From contig JAHQIW010007066.1 of assembly GCA_019055375.1 (NCBI GenBank), positions 472,376-536,375 on the forward strand: DNA of 64,000 nucleotides, read 5' to 3'. Shown in pieces: positions 1 through 12,748 of the stretch. A program made the translations under genes and the position numbers. The first letter of the stretch is position 1. The number at the start of each line of letters is the position of its first letter. The notes below the pieces were generated by a model, which saw only the letters and a list, made by a program, of their open reading frames with translations, was not told the origin of the DNA and made no database searches. Origin of the DNA: Parelaphostrongylus tenuis (taxonomy: Eukaryota > Nematoda > Chromadorea > Rhabditida > Metastrongylidae).

Positions 1-70
1 CCTAGCTCCAGAGTTGAGCAGGAGGAAATGAGCGGCTTGGGAAGTCTGACATAAAGTGAAAAGTTCGTTC

Positions 71-363
71 TCTTGGGAGCTCTGCTCCCTTACATTGAGT
101 TATCGAAGACGAACGTTTTACACTCTCTGTCAAGCGAAATTTTCACTTAACACAGAGCGTTTGCACACGTGATTGCTCATGGCTGATATTTTAATCATAT
201 ATGATTTAATCATATTTGATCATATTTTAATCATATGTGATTAAAATACCAGCCAAAGAGCGATCGAGTGCAAAAACGCTCTGTGTTAGGTGAACATTTT
301 GTTTGAATGAGTGTAAAACGTTCGTATTCGATAACTCTATGTAAGGAAGCAGAGCTCCCAAGA
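71..363. repeat. Fold-back (long inverted repeat) element
   Basis: The arms, about 71-180 and 255-363, are near-complementary: TCTTGGGAGCTCTGCTCC opens the left arm and its reverse closes the right arm. They are separated by an AT-rich centre with repeated TAATCATAT words. Related pieces lie at 357-520 and 15028-15215. No coding; MITE-like. Confidence 0.8.
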
Positions 364-589
364 GAGCTGACTATAAAAATATCGAGAGACGACGGGTTCT
401 ACCCGACTGACGAGTCTGTAAGGACGAAACACTGTATCGGGCTGTACAAGAGCCCTTACCAGACCACATGACAAGTTGGCCCAAATAACAATGAAAGGAT
501 CTCTTAATTCTAGGAAAATGTAACAGTTTATTGTGCTGCTGAAGAGTGATGTGCAAAAACTATTAGCGTATAAATAATGGTGCCAAAAA

Positions 590-690
590 CGAGAGTCAGT
601 AGTGCAATGGTTCGGCACACGCCCCGGATAAGGTGAAATATGGGTTTGGATTCCAACTAACGCAGTTTTTCACATCACTTTTCACCACTG
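590..690 (+). repeat. tRNA-like SINE fragment, short family
   Basis: GTCAGTAGTGCAATGGTTCG and CCCCGGATAAGGTGAAATAT match the short family head, followed by the CACCACTGGGTATATT tail. Confidence 0.5.
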
Positions 691-789
691 GGTATATTAA
701 AACATCATGCCATCGCTAAAGAGGTCAAATGAGAATACTGATTGATTTGTGATAGCTTAATATGATCGCAGCAATTCTAAAATAATGTA

Positions 790-1440
790 CAAGGTTGTGC
801 AAAAAGTCCGTTCCGTTTTGGCTTTTTAATATCATTTTTGCGATGAAATTGCACATTTTTGGTGTCGCTCAATTGCGTATATTCATGTGAACATTTTGGT
901 GTACAACTTGCTCATACTTGCTTCAAGATGAAGCTGTCTTGAAAACATATTCACCTGCTGCTCATGCACGAATGGCGCGTAGGAGAAAATTAGCGGCTCG
1001 CTGAAAAACATCAGCGCGCTCCTCCTTCTGGGTTTCGGTTGATTTATGAGACAAACATTTTGACTTCTTCCAGACCTCACCCAGTTCGTGCAGAATGTTG
1101 ACGATGGTCTTGAAGCAACAGCCGAACTCTTCGGCAAGCATTCGCCATGTCATTGAAGAAGCTCTTCTACCATGTCAAGGACAGCTTGACGATCAACTTC
1201 CTGCGGACGGTCCGAACGCGACTGATTTTATCTTCAGTATTTGAGCTCGCGAGCCATTTCCCAGCCATCCTTTCCACAGCCGTATCATCGCCTCAAGCTC
1301 CATTAATCTTACTCGACGCTTCACTTCTCCCTACGCACCATCTGCATGAGTAGCAAGCGAATTTGTTCCCAAGGCAGCTCCACCCTAAAGCAAGTAAGAG
1401 CAATTTGTATACCAGAATTCACAAAAAATGCGCAATTGAA
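790..1440 (-). mobile_element. Decayed mariner-like element
   Basis: The minus strand reads MLAEEFGCCFKTIVNILHELG followed by VWKKSK (about 1040-1145), the HTH and linker of a mariner transposase. Upstream in the same orientation a relic of the start codon region lies near 1345-1375 (CGAATTTGTTCCCAAGGCAGCTCCA, the reverse of MELPWEQI). The left end AAGGTTGTGCAAAAAGTCCG looks like a mariner TIR. The right border near 1410-1440 resembles the left subterminal sequence at 53.6 kb. Coding is destroyed. Confidence 0.6.
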
Positions 1441-2084
1441 CAATGCTCAAACATGAAATTTCATTGCAACAATCGTATTCAAAAATATCAAAACTGCACG
1501 AGCGTTTAACCTATCACGTTGAGGCAAATCTATCGAGAATCAGCTTCGATTATACCTACAGGTGGTTACTGCAGAATGGCTTTTGCAACTTTGTTCGAGT
1601 TGATATAAGTTCTGCTGTCAGAATCCTCAAACATCTCTACATTGTGCTGTCAAAAGTTGTTCCTATTTCAATGCTCAGAATGGATATGTCAAACTCTGCT
1701 TCGGCATAAAGAATTCTACCAAGGAAATTGACCACGCGCTCTAACGTTGAGACAGCCAGGAACGCCTCCTCGCCACGACGAGGTGGCAAGCCATTGGGTG
1801 TGAAGTTGTACCATTTGCACATCTATTGGACACGCATATCTCTCAAAATGCTTCAGACCTCGCAAATGCTACAGATTACACTGCTGATGCTTTGTGAAAC
1901 GGTAAGTGAAGAACCACTTCCTTAACATCTGCACATTTTGATCAAACTACCTCAGATTTGCGCGTGGATGTTTCTGATTTCTGCACTAGGATTGTGACAG
2001 TCACATCAAAATCTTTGTTGCTGTGTTTTTATGCCCTATGTAAACCTAAATGTTTTGTTTTACCTATTTTAAATTTACTATAGA

Positions 2085-4045
2085 TGTTCTTTTATGAGGA
2101 TGAAAAGTGGTCTACCTATTTTAATTCTTCCTTGCACGTCTTACATGTTGGCAAATAAATTGTGCCCGATCTCCTACAATCCCTCTCCTTTCCATTAGAG
2201 CAAATCATGCAGTTTTTGGTGTTGCCAATCGATCGTAAAGTCTATTGCGAATTAGCTGATGGTGCAGGGTGGGAGGTGGAATTTCAATGACTTCCACGGA
2301 ATTTTCAAGACCGCATCTTTTTAGGCACCTTTTAAGCGCGCTGCTAATTTCGTTTGATATAGATGCAGATTAAAGGGAACTCTAATCAGGTGCGGAATAT
2401 TGTTTTTTCGAGATCTGATTTCACTTTTTGACTATTGAGTGGCAAATGCTTTGTAGCCGTTGGAAATGGCAATTTTTCGGGCCAACTGTAACGATTCGTT
2501 TCTTTCCTCTTCTCCTGTGCACACATTTTAAGCCATTCGAAACATGTTTTTGATTAGCGATTTTTCATGTGTGAAGGATGAGAGGAAAGGTGATTGACCA
2601 AGATATTTTGTTATTTGGCGATACCATTTTGTACTATAGCCACTATCCAAAAGCTTAACTTGGATGTTTAAGAATGGAAGCCTTCTCCCGTTTGGATTTT
2701 CTCGCTAAATTTTATATGCTCTGACTGTCCGTTCAAGACTTCAAAATATTTGTCCATTTACTCTTTGTGTGGAACAGACAATGAAGGAATCGTCCATATA
2801 CCAGCAGTAGAGCAATGGACGGTGAACGGGAACTGGAGCTTCCATCTTATACATAAAGCGATAGCAAGACTAGGTGCCAAACGTCGGCCCATGGCTGATC
2901 TCCTGAGCTGTGTGAAGTGTTTACCCGACCACCGAAAGGTCGAACAACTGAGGCATTGTTTTAGCAGTGTAATTAGTTGTTGAACTGAGAAGCCACATAT
3001 ATTTACTTTTGTTCATTTTCTGTCTTATAGAAGTTCGAAAATGGCTTGCATTGCAGAGCCATTTGATACGTTTGTAGATAGTGAGGTAACATCAAATGAC
3101 CCCATTACGTGCGAGTTGTTTGGTTGCGCGCAACGTAGGTGATCTAGGAACATTTGAGTATTGGGTAGATGGGTTTATCACTAAAGATAACGGATAGATT
3201 TGATCCTACGAGCTACTCGATTTAGGACAAACCTTGTTTTTGTTTGTGTGTCAGATTGGAACTTGTTTTTCTATGCCGGAAGTGGTTGAGTATTTGCAGA
3301 ACTTCGTTTGAAAAAACGCGAAAAATAGGGTTGAGTTCGCTACTTGGTTTTTCTTCCTCGAAAAAAAGCTTGCGGGAAGGGAATGGGTGGTAGTGCCCCT
3401 GTTTGTTTTTCGTTACCTAACCCTTCTAATCAAGCCTTGTAGAGCAGTTGATTCTGAAGCTCTTGTAGGACTGTATACGATCCTGCGCAGGGTTATTTAG
3501 AATGGGTTGACTAGGTGCAAAACTTGGACCCAATTCTAATAATGAACGCGCATCCTCTCGAAATGTTATGCCGTAACTCTTGATCTCTCTAGATGCGCCG
3601 TGATTTTCAGATTTATCGATATTGTCGTGAAAATCGACGCTTCCACGTTTTGATTTTGATTGAAGGCAGTCAAACTTTCTTTTCAGATTTTCTTTGATAC
3701 CACGCCGGACGTCATTACAAGTAGCTATTGATTCGTTTACTATTCTTCCTCAAAGGCGCTTCTCCAGATACTGAGCACAATAATATTCTTCTGACACACA
3801 TTTGTTTACGTGGGAGAACATTTCGTTCTGGACGCAACTTAAACAGATGCGAAGTAGTTGTGTCTCAATGCTCATTATCTTTGAAGAGTCCTTTGGTAAG
3901 CTACATACGTATAGCTTCCTAGATCTTATAAATTAGGAATGAGTTTGTATTTTAAGCAGCGAATGAGAAAGTAAATCTTTTGTCACATTGAGACAATTTT
4001 TTGTCTTCATGACAATACGTCTTTAACAAGTCGATAACATCTTGC
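2085..4045 (-). mobile_element. Decayed Penelope-like element remnant
   Basis: Collinear with the better PLE at 26.4-28.8 kb. The block around 2100-2220 matches the GIY-YIG/Cys-rich part, 2690-2990 matches the RT YIDD region (the shared phrase CTCTGACTGTCCGTTCA is at both loci), and 3700-4045 matches the N-terminal leader including GACAAGTCG near its 5' end. The frame is broken many times and the 3' tail after the nuclease is missing. No functional product is expected. Confidence 0.75.
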
Positions 4046-6477
4046 TGGTACATACACTCACACTCATGCACACTCATATATCCTAAAACACTCATACGAA
4101 GCAACTTACGTTAGCCGTAGAGCTTGCGCTGGCCAGTTGGCGCTTCTCAAATATGCCCAATATAGGACGGCTGATTCATTAGAATGAGTGAGTATGAAGC
4201 CAGAAGAACCAGGTTTGAAAATAAAAGCATTTGTGAGTAGGAAAACTTCAGAAAAAGCATGAAATTTGAAGAAACAATTTACTAGGGGCGGTGGGAGTGT
4301 AGTCTCTGCTATCGTTCCACATTGCCATCCCGTCTCTGCAACATTCAGTATTCGTAATAAATTCGCTCACTAAAACATAATCGGTTGCTTCGTTGGTGCG
4401 ATACGAAAGTTGCTAACCGTTTAAATCATGCTGACCTAATGATGAAAAGCTAAAATGTAGACAAGTTTTCTTTCTTTTCAATTTTTTTTCCATTGCATTC
4501 ATGTCAGACGCAGGTGGAAAATGGTTCTTGGCCTGGACTTCTCCCAACGCAACTCGCGAGCGGATACGGTTGATCAAGTTGATTATTTGCTGTCTAGGGT
4601 GATCGCTTATGCTCATTCCTTGCAGCCATGCTGAAACAACTTGCCTCATGGCTTTGCCCGTTTTTAGGATTATTGTGAGAAAAGCGAAATCGATATAAAA
4701 GACATCCGAAATGCTGTAAAATTTGAAACACTTACGCCATTCAAATCCATCACTAGAATGGCCAAGTCAAAGTAGCCATCAAGCAGCAGGAGAATTGCAA
4801 AATACAACAAGTATGTCGACAAAACGTCGTTCAGTCATTGTTATTATCTCTTGATGTGAGCATATGTGCGATTTTTTGTCTAGGAAACCATAAGTGCCAT
4901 AAAAGGCCTTTTGAAAAATTTAGAATATGTCATCAGATTATACTGTATTGAGTGAGGTCTTACAAAACAATAGAATAGAACGAAGTCTCTCGTTATTATG
5001 TCATTCTCTGTTTTTTTTTTCAAGCGTCAAGCGTCTTGGTGTGTGGTGTCGGGTGAAATGCTTTGCCGTTTAGAGATGGCAAGGAATTGGAAGAAGCCTT
5101 CCAAGAGATATTTTTAGAATCTTGATGTGTTTCTTCTCATTTAGTATGGATTTGCACACTGGAACGATATGATCGTGATCAATCTCCTACAAAGTTTATT
5201 ATTGCTGTGAAAAGTGAGCAAGCCTCTGTAACTACTGTTGTTGCCAAATGCACTCATTTCTGGGGAATTCAGCCAGAATGAACTTCAATTTGCAACGCTC
5301 ACCATAGTGTACCTGTTTGAATGAAAACTTCAGAAATGGGCGACCTTTTATGTGAAATTCACAAAAGTACGACAAAGATTATCTTGGAATCCTTCGTTTT
5401 TTAGCAGGAACACCACATCCCTGTAAAGAAGCAAACAAGTTTCACCCTTAGTTGTGCATTTGCATCTCCTGTCTATCGAAAACGCGGCTTGAAAGCATAT
5501 CTATTACAACTGAGCACCTCTGATAGAGATCTATGTGGAGGTAATTGCAGTATGCAACTGGAGTAAGTGTAGGAAGAGAACGTTTACCATTGCGCATTAT
5601 AACGGTACTTCTCCTTTCAGCAACCACACTAGAAAAAATTTATTTTTCCTTCCTTCTCGACAATTTAATAATCATTTGATAGCTCGAATTTGGAAAATTC
5701 GAAAGGTGTGCTTTGTTTTTTGAAAGGCCTTTATATCACGCCTTAACAAGAAAAACGAAATTTTATTTCATATAACAATTATCCGGTAGCACAATTTAGA
5801 CAAATTTATAGCGTTTTTCGTTTTCCAAAAGAACATTTCATTGCGGTGTAACACGGAAACTGGGATTCAATTTCACGTGCGGTCCTCAGTCCTTGCACCT
5901 GTATGCCGATGGAATTCGCAACAATGGCATTACGCCATCGCCTTCCAATCACCTGTATTTTATTGCTTTTGTTGCACCATTTTGCTGTCAAAAATTGAAA
6001 AGAAACAATTTTTCAATACATCGCCCGACATCCCATGTTTCACACTGTACAGATCCGAACACAACTTGTAGTCGGCTCGTGTTCCTGCATCCACCATCAA
6101 AAAGGTTCTCAAAACGTTTACTTTATAGCTTCGACTACTGCTCAAGGGTTTTTCGTCGAGCCATGACTTATTGTAGAGGCGTTCGTAGTTTTGATGGAAG
6201 AAGTGAACCTGTCCGGGACAAGTTCAGTGTTATAATCCACACTCCGAGGTAATGGACTGGCTTGTTGAGTGCGGCACGGGCCCAACCAGAGTGGCTCGGC
6301 CGCCCGTGTAATGAACGAGATCATCAACACTGTGTGGTTTGTCGCATTTGATCATGATACTTGTATACAAACATAGCTTAAGATGAGCGAGGCGACGCTA
6401 TGAAAAATGAACATTAACGCGCTGAGGACCATGTAGGACGTTTTGTCCCAAACTGCGCGACGTCTCTGTATACTTAA
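4046..6477. other. Intergenic, no gene recognised
   Basis: AT-rich sequence with only short frames, none with family signatures or consistent splice structure. The frames at 5841-6330 overlap each other on both strands and look like chance. Confidence 0.5.
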
Positions 6478-6479
6478 TA

Positions 6480-7201
6480 GGTTGAGGGGAAAGTTTCCGG
6501 AATTTGCTTATAAAAATTTTATTTATGCATCAATTGAGTTCGAACAAAAGACAATTCAATAGTCAAAGTAGTCTCCTTCTAATTCTCGAATGACACCCAT
6601 TTCTCGTCGCATATCACAATGTGCTGCAGATCCAAGTTGCCTCGACGGTAACGCTCAGACAGTTCAAGACAGATCTCAAATCGGGTCGTTTGCTGGTCCA
6701 CAGTCAAATCATGTGGGACCCATTTTGATTTCAGCGATCAAAGTCCTGCTACGTGGAGAATCGTCAAAATTGTCTTCTGATCACAATCAAACTCATCGCC
6801 CAACATTCGTGAACTCAGCGATGGGCACTCTTCGATTCGGTCAAGAACTGCTTGGGGGCCGACTTCTCGTGAACGTCCCGATCGTGGCTTGTCAGACAGA
6901 CTCTCATTTCCTGCCTTGAACTCCTTGAAGTGATCGTAGACAGCTGTCTTTCCAACAGGTCCTTCGCCCCATGCCTCATTGATTCGACGAACAGTGTCAG
7001 CGGCATTTGTGCCCACTTTATACTCGTGAATCATCAACAGTCGTTTCTGTTTGCGGTTCAGTTCCATCTTGCGAAAGTATAGAAGAGTTATATATCAATC
7101 GATGCGCAAGAAAACTAGCTTTCAAACCATGTGAAAATCGCATATAAAACATGCGAACATGTTAAAGTTATGGGCAAATTTCGGAAACTTTCTCCTCAAC
7201 C
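6480..7201 (-). mobile_element. Internally deleted mariner element with intact TIRs
   Basis: Perfectly placed ends: TA at 6478-6479 and 7202-7203 flank terminal inverted repeats of about 28-30 bp (GGTTGAGGGGAAAGTTTCC at left, its near complement at right). The length of 722 bp is against about 1.3 kb for full mariners. It carries the 5' half of a transposase on the minus strand. The second and third catalytic-acidic regions are missing, so it cannot move by itself but keeps ends that a transposase could recognise. Confidence 0.88.
6580..7067 (-). pseudogene. mariner transposase, N-terminal part, truncated
   Basis: It starts with MELNRKQKRLLMIHEYKVG and the HTH block INEAWGEGPVGKTAVYDHF, a classic mariner DNA-binding domain, with the DKPRSGR linker. 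A TGA at 6738-6740 interrupts the frame. The same frame then continues with KWVPHDLT, RFEICLELSERY and ICDEKWV, which holds the first catalytic Asp. It ends in TAG near 6580. The region carrying the remaining D residues of the DDD triad is deleted. Confidence 0.85.
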
Positions 7202-7203
7202 TA

Positions 7204-8279
7204 TTACATTAGAACATAGTCTCTTTTACACCTCTATAAAGTTCACCCTGTCGAGCACACTGATCTCGGTAAACTATTAAATCTTATTGGCCACATTGCA
7301 TTACAATGTTAAGTAACGTATTTAACAAATAATTTATTCGTATTTTAGTATGTTTTCGACCAAAAATAGCCTAAGTGAAGTTTTTTTCTATCATAATCAG
7401 CCTTTAATGACACAAACCAGCTTTTTATAGTGACAAAAATCAAGCACAGCAAAGGCTGTGCAGAGTTCTATGACAATAATTAACATTTCAGCACTTTATT
7501 TGATGCGTCTCACTGCTTTTCCTTCACTCTGAGGGTCCCTGTGCTGTTAGCATTTAATACGCTTTTCGTCTACTTGTTGAACGTCGTAGAATACTGGTTT
7601 AGCAAGTTCACGTCTCCTCACATTCTCGAGATAGCCTGGCTGTGACATTTTATTTTACGTTGCTGTTACTGTTTCTAGCGATCAATCCGCGCCGCACCGC
7701 GACGAGCATCACAACCACTCGGCCACGACCATCATGGCATAATCAGGCTGTTAACAAAGCAGCTTGCTTTTGCCTCGTTTAAAGAACCTACTCCTACGTC
7801 ACCTTTCGCATTCTGCTATTTAAGACCTCAGATCTAATTGTTGTCGTGTATATCCTTTCTGTGGATTGATCCTTCTACCTCAAGTGAGCAGCACGCCTGT
7901 TATCGGATATATGACAAGCAGAAGGCGACATTAAAACGAATCTGACAAAGAAACTGCATGTTTATTCCGTTGAAGACAAGCTAGCTGTCTGTATCTGTTA
8001 TCAAAACAACGTAGCATGTTCCAAATAGTGATGCTGTGAAAAACTGACGGTGTTCGTGTCTGAAGCAAACCAGACTGATTTGCGCACCTCTAGCGTTCTA
8101 TGATGCTGAATTCCTCTAGTATCCGAGATAATCACTCCACAATTAGCGGGTTTCTGATTGATATCGGATAATTTATAGCTCAAATCAGTCTCAAGACACC
8201 GTAAAAGAAAGGCTATTTCGTCGCTTTGTGCACATGCGCATTAAAATAGAATATTGCGAAGTATGTCGTTATAAGACAT
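7204..8279. other. Intergenic, repeat debris
   Basis: No gene seen. The GC-rich words near 7685-7735 (CACTCGGCCACGACC) recur at about 51075-51105 beside CGCGTCGCGACGACC, marking another dispersed repeat. Confidence 0.5.
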
Positions 8280-9690
8280 CTGGATCACTTGTCCTCCCGT
8301 TAATCAGCGAGAGAATCGAGCAGTCCATTCTTCCTTTTCACGTGCAAAAGTGGCCCAATCGCCCTATGGGTCCTTCTCGATAAAAGGTTTCGTTGAGCGT
8401 CATAGCTCTCCTCTAGGTCTTTCTTGAAGAAATCAGGCCATTGGGTCGGTGGTCCTTCTGTGATGCGTTTTACATTTCGAGGAATCTAAAAGACAATGGA
8501 TCTCGTCCTTGGGTTGCTGTTGAATCGCACTACATATACGACCCAGCTTGTCTTCGATAGCCTAGCGTGTAAAGCGGCGTCTTTGATTTTCGATCGTTAA
8601 CGCAGGTTAAAATTTAGAATCCTTTTTCTCACTTGCAAGATACTTCTAGCATCAACCTTTTGGCTGCGTTTTCAATTACGTCAAGTACTCTTTCATCCTG
8701 ATTACGTAGCGACCAAGTTTGTGATGCATAGGTTAGGGCAGGGATAATCGTCAAGTCGAAAAGGTGGGCACGGAGTCGGGTGTTCCTTGTGTACTCTTCA
8801 CTACATACTCGATGTTCTTGAACGTCCCGCAAGTCCTTTACTTTCTACTGCTCAGCTCTGGGGCTAAGTCGTTCATCATATTTACTTCTATACCTAGATG
8901 GACATGACTGGAGCGTTTGGGGTGCGTATATTACATGGAGCGTCAATGGGCCATTCAATGCCTATTTCTTTCTCATTAACTCTTTTTGTGACAGTTAGTC
9001 CGAGACCAATATTTTCACAAACGTTATCAAAATCGGTTTATAATCGCTCCGCCTGGCTGATGCTTTGTTTCATGTGAACGTAGGAGTGTCATCAACAAAG
9101 CGAAATTGTGTGATTGTCGACCGTCGAATGCCATTCTCATGGTGCCATTCTAGTGTTTTGATGATAACTGGAGGCCGACAGCGTATAATTGTGGGGACAT
9201 GGTATCGCCTAGTCGAACTCCTTTGCTTATTATCGTTAAAGAAGGGTGTGATGTTTCGCTCGCTTGTGAAATCTCTATATAACTCACGGAGAATCGTTAT
9301 GTACTGAGTTAGGACACCGTGGCTTTCCAGAGCTCCTTTGACTGCTTTTGTCTCAACTATCGAAGGTCTTCTCAAATCGATAAGATGGAACAGAACGGCT
9401 TCTTGTACTCTCAATAAACTTCAGTGAGTCTTGTTATCGTCTGAATATGGTTCATAGTACTAAATCGTTATCAGAACCCTGCTTATTGGCATGGATGTTG
9501 TTCTCTACTGTTCTATCAATCTTGTTTGCAATTACTCCAGGTAAGATTTTATTGACGACAGACTGGGTGATAGCAGAATGAGCGATAGTTGGCGATCTCG
9601 TGACGGCCTCCGTTCTCGAACAACAACACAATCCGATTGCAGTAGTCGTCACACTGTAGAGAACAATGTGCAAATGTAGCGATGGATGCC
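8280..9690 (-). mobile_element. RTE-type LINE remnant
   Basis: Reading down the minus strand gives decayed blocks in the order of an RTE reverse transcriptase. First comes a YRxxxxxxV-like block near 9610, then an AGF box near 9480, then a FDS-type block near 9350 (LRRPSIVETKAVKGALESHG), LRELYRDFTSERN and the FVDD catalytic box near 9100 (ITQFRFVDD). The C-terminal THLFDLTIIPALTYASQTW block is at 8640-8770 and a DDF-type/ATFARER tail is near 8340-8460. Stops and frameshifts are frequent, so it is dead. An endonuclease domain is not visible. Confidence 0.72.
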
Positions 9691-9844
9691 AAAACAAAAA
9701 CGCTAGCGGCGCCTTTTTAACGGCGCGACGTCGCCCGTATGATATGTAAACATCACGATTGAAAAACATCATGAAATAGGTCTTTGAACGCTCAAGTTCC
9801 GCAAAGGTATCGATCCTCCTGATCCGCCTAACTTGTTTCAAGTT

Positions 9845-10100
9845 GTAATGGTCCCATCGTTTTCCGAACTTATCGGTCTCTCTGGCCTTTCAACCTGTCC
9901 GGAAATGTTATGGTTTCACTGTTCTTTGTAGTTGTCACTTCCTGGTCCTCATAACTCGTTCAGAATCGCAGTGATTCTGTCGTCTCTTGAGGTAACAATC
10001 TTTGTGGTCCGTTCAACCCATTCTGAACCAATGGTCCCATGATTTCCACGACCTGTTTGATCCGTTTGAAATCACGACGGTCCCATTTTTTTTCTATTTC
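9845..10100. repeat. Outlying block of the ~62-bp minisatellite
   Basis: Carries the same phrases as the main array (GTAATGGTCCCATCGTTTTC, CCAATGGTCCCATGATTTCC) in more diverged form, about 1.3 kb upstream of it. Confidence 0.65.
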
Positions 10101-10410
10101 TTCGTATCTGTTTGAGTTATCTTTTAACGTAGAAATTTGCTGTTTCACGACAAAATCTATGAGCTATAGCTACTCTTGTAGTGTTTGTAATTATCAGAAA
10201 TCATTTTATTTGGGCCGCCTGTTGCACTGTTATGATCTTACAATAAACCCAATGATGTAAAGTGTGCAAAAACGTTTGCGTCAACTGGGACTCTAATGTT
10301 TGTAATATACAGGGATTCTATCTTACCCCTAGGTACTCTTCGGTAATTAGAGAACAAACGAATATTCGACCTCATTTGATGTACAAGAATCTTTCATAGG
10401 AGTTTCAGTA

Positions 10411-10990
10411 ATCATTAAGAAGAATCATTCAGAAGCCTGAATCTCTGGCTGTAGCCGTCCGTGACCGGTTTTTTCAGATCACCCTTTTATAGCGCTGTAA
10501 AATCCAAAATAAAATCATGTTTCATTTTTTTGTCTCGCTTATATCGCTGGACTAGACTCCTTCGTTGGAATGCTGTACTCTTTCATTAGGAGAAGTCTCT
10601 AAGGGGAAACCGGTCACGTTCGGCTCTAGAGATTCAAGCTTCCGAATGCTTGCTAACACCCCTACGAAAAATTCCTGCACAACGAATGAGGTCGAATACC
10701 ATTTGCTACCTCGTAGCCGAAAAGTAACCATCGCTGTAAGTGTTATGATGTTACAGTTGAATATCCACCGACGTTGAGTGATATGTAAAACATGCGACTT
10801 TAGCCTCTGCGGACGGTATGGGTCATTCTTGACCCTTAACTTCTGAGAGGTCTTTTTTGTTGGACAAAGTTTTTACTGAAATCTGAAGTATCATTCGAAA
10901 GCTTAAATTTAAGCGATCTGAATGCTGTGCTTTTGTTCTTGAAAAGGCCCATTCAATGCGCTGTAGCAGCGAAAATGAAATTTCATTTCG
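10411..10990 (+). repeat. Dispersed repeats with GCGCTGTA palindrome (two copies)
   Basis: Two copies, about 10411-10530 and 10880-10990, begin with TCATTCGAAAGC-type text and reach TTATAGCGCTGTAAAATCC and ATGCGCTGTAGCAGCG. The same family occurs at 13560-13680, 23695-23800, 42915-43030, 49300-49560, 56150-56240 and 58010-58270. No coding. The 10530-10880 interval between them shows no recognisable feature. Confidence 0.6.
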
Positions 10991-11199
10991 CAGTCGGGTT
11001 GCTTCGTTTGAACGGGTTGGATAGTGTGGACGGCTTCATATTATACTAGTGCTCGATTCATAGCCCAAATCTCGGCAATTCTGAAGCCAAATAGAAATTA
11101 TATGAGCGTGTAGAGAAAATATTGTAGCTTCCAAACATTATAATGAATTTGATATTTTGTCCGAAACAAGGGAAAAATCCTTAGTACATCATGAAAATC

Positions 11200-11330
11200 G
11201 CGCGCCGCCTGCGACAATCAACCAACTACCGCCTGTAGAGTGCTGGGCAGAAGTTGAACCCGTATTCCACCTAAACCGAGATCGCTTGCGCTACCACTAC
11301 ACTATCGAGGTCACCGCTATGTTTCCAGTC
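11200..11330 (-). repeat. tRNA-like SINE fragment, short family
   Basis: On the minus strand a GTGTAGTGGTAGCGCAAGCG head near 11290-11310 and GGGTTCAACTTC near 11255 match the short family, with substitutions. Confidence 0.5.
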
Positions 11331-11379
11331 CTTTTGTGAATGCTCAAGTTTTCGAGATCATCATTCTCTCAAGCCCTCA

Positions 11380-12690
11380 TCCGTTCAACCTGTAGTGCTC
11401 CCGTTGTTTTCACAGATCATCAGCCCTCTGACCCTCTTAACTCGTTTTACTTGATAATGGTCCCATCGATTTTTGGGCTATCGATTTGTCTGGCCCACTT
11501 CCCGCCTAACCCGCTTGTAATTGCAATTGTCCCGTAGTTTTCAAAGTTATTAGCCCGCCTGACCGAATTAACCCGTTCAGATTTGTAACGATCCCATTGT
11601 CTTTCGGGATTATCGATCTTTCTGGACCATTCAGGCTGTCTAGAACTGTAACGGTCCCCGTTGTTTCTCGAAGCTATCGACCCTCTGGCCCACTTGCCGC
11701 TTATCTCGCTCGTAATTACAATGGTCCGATAGTTTTTGAAGCTATAAGCCCTTATGACCAATTTAAACCCGTTCAGATTTGTAATGGTCCCTTCAATCTT
11801 CGAAGTTATCGATCCACCTGCCTCCTTTAACATATCAGGAATTGTAGTGGTCTCATTGCCTTTCTAAGCCATCGAACCTCCTGGCCTGCTTCCCGTCGCT
11901 CGTAATTGCAGTGATCCCTTAGTTCTCGAAGTATTAGCCCTCCTAACCGAATTAACCTTTACAGATTTATTGGTCCCATTGTCTTTCGAAGTTATCGATC
12001 ATGCGGGACCGTTCAGACTTTTTAGAACTGTAATGGTGCCGTTGTTTTTCGAAGCTATCGACCCTCCTGGACCATCCACGCCGTCCACAACTGGAAGAAT
12101 TCCATCGTTTTTCAATGTTGTCGATCCTCGTGGCCCGTTTAACCAACCAGGTATTGTAGTGGTCCCATCGTTTTCCAAGCTATCGATTCACCTGGCCCCT
12201 TCAACCTTTTCGGAATTATAGTGGTCTCATTGCCTTTTAAGCCATCGATCTCCTGGCTCGCTTCCCGTCGCACGTAATTGCAGTGGTCCCCTAGTTTTTG
12301 AAGTATTAGCCCTCCTGATCGATTTAACCTTTTCATATTTGTTGGTCCCATTGTCTTTCGAAGTTATCGATCATCCGGAACCTTTCAGGCTGTTTAGAAC
12401 TGTAATGGTCCCGTTGTTTTTCGAAGCTATCGACCCTCCTGAACCATTCACGCTGTCCACAACTGGAATAGTTCCATCGTTTTTCAAAGTTGTCGGTCCT
12501 CCTGGTCCGTTTAACCAACCAGGAATTGTTGTGGTCCCATCGTTTTTCATAGCTATCGATCCATCTGGACCGTTCAGGCTGCTTAGAAGTGTAATGGTCC
12601 CGTTGTTTTTGGGAGCTATCGATCCTCGTTACCTGCTCAAGTCGTTCAGAATCATAGTGGTCCAGTTGTTCCGTTTATTCGTCTCTAGAT
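11380..12690. repeat. ~62-bp minisatellite with higher-order period
   Basis: The unit is approximately GTAATGGTCCCGTTGTTTTT, then CGAAGCTATCGACCCTCCTG, then about 22 variable bases. Around 20 diverged units occur. A longer period of about 365 bp is visible: 11968-12180 parallels 12334-12560. Open frames across it on both strands are repeat artefacts. Confidence 0.85.
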
Positions 12691-12748
12691 CAGTTCCATT
12701 TCAATACTGAGATTTACTTTTGTACGATTTAAGCGATGCAATGACTTG

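Noticed and set aside
11447..12710. ORFs of 120-130 codons on both strands
   Set aside because: They are frames through the 62-bp minisatellite and show the repeat period rather than a domain.
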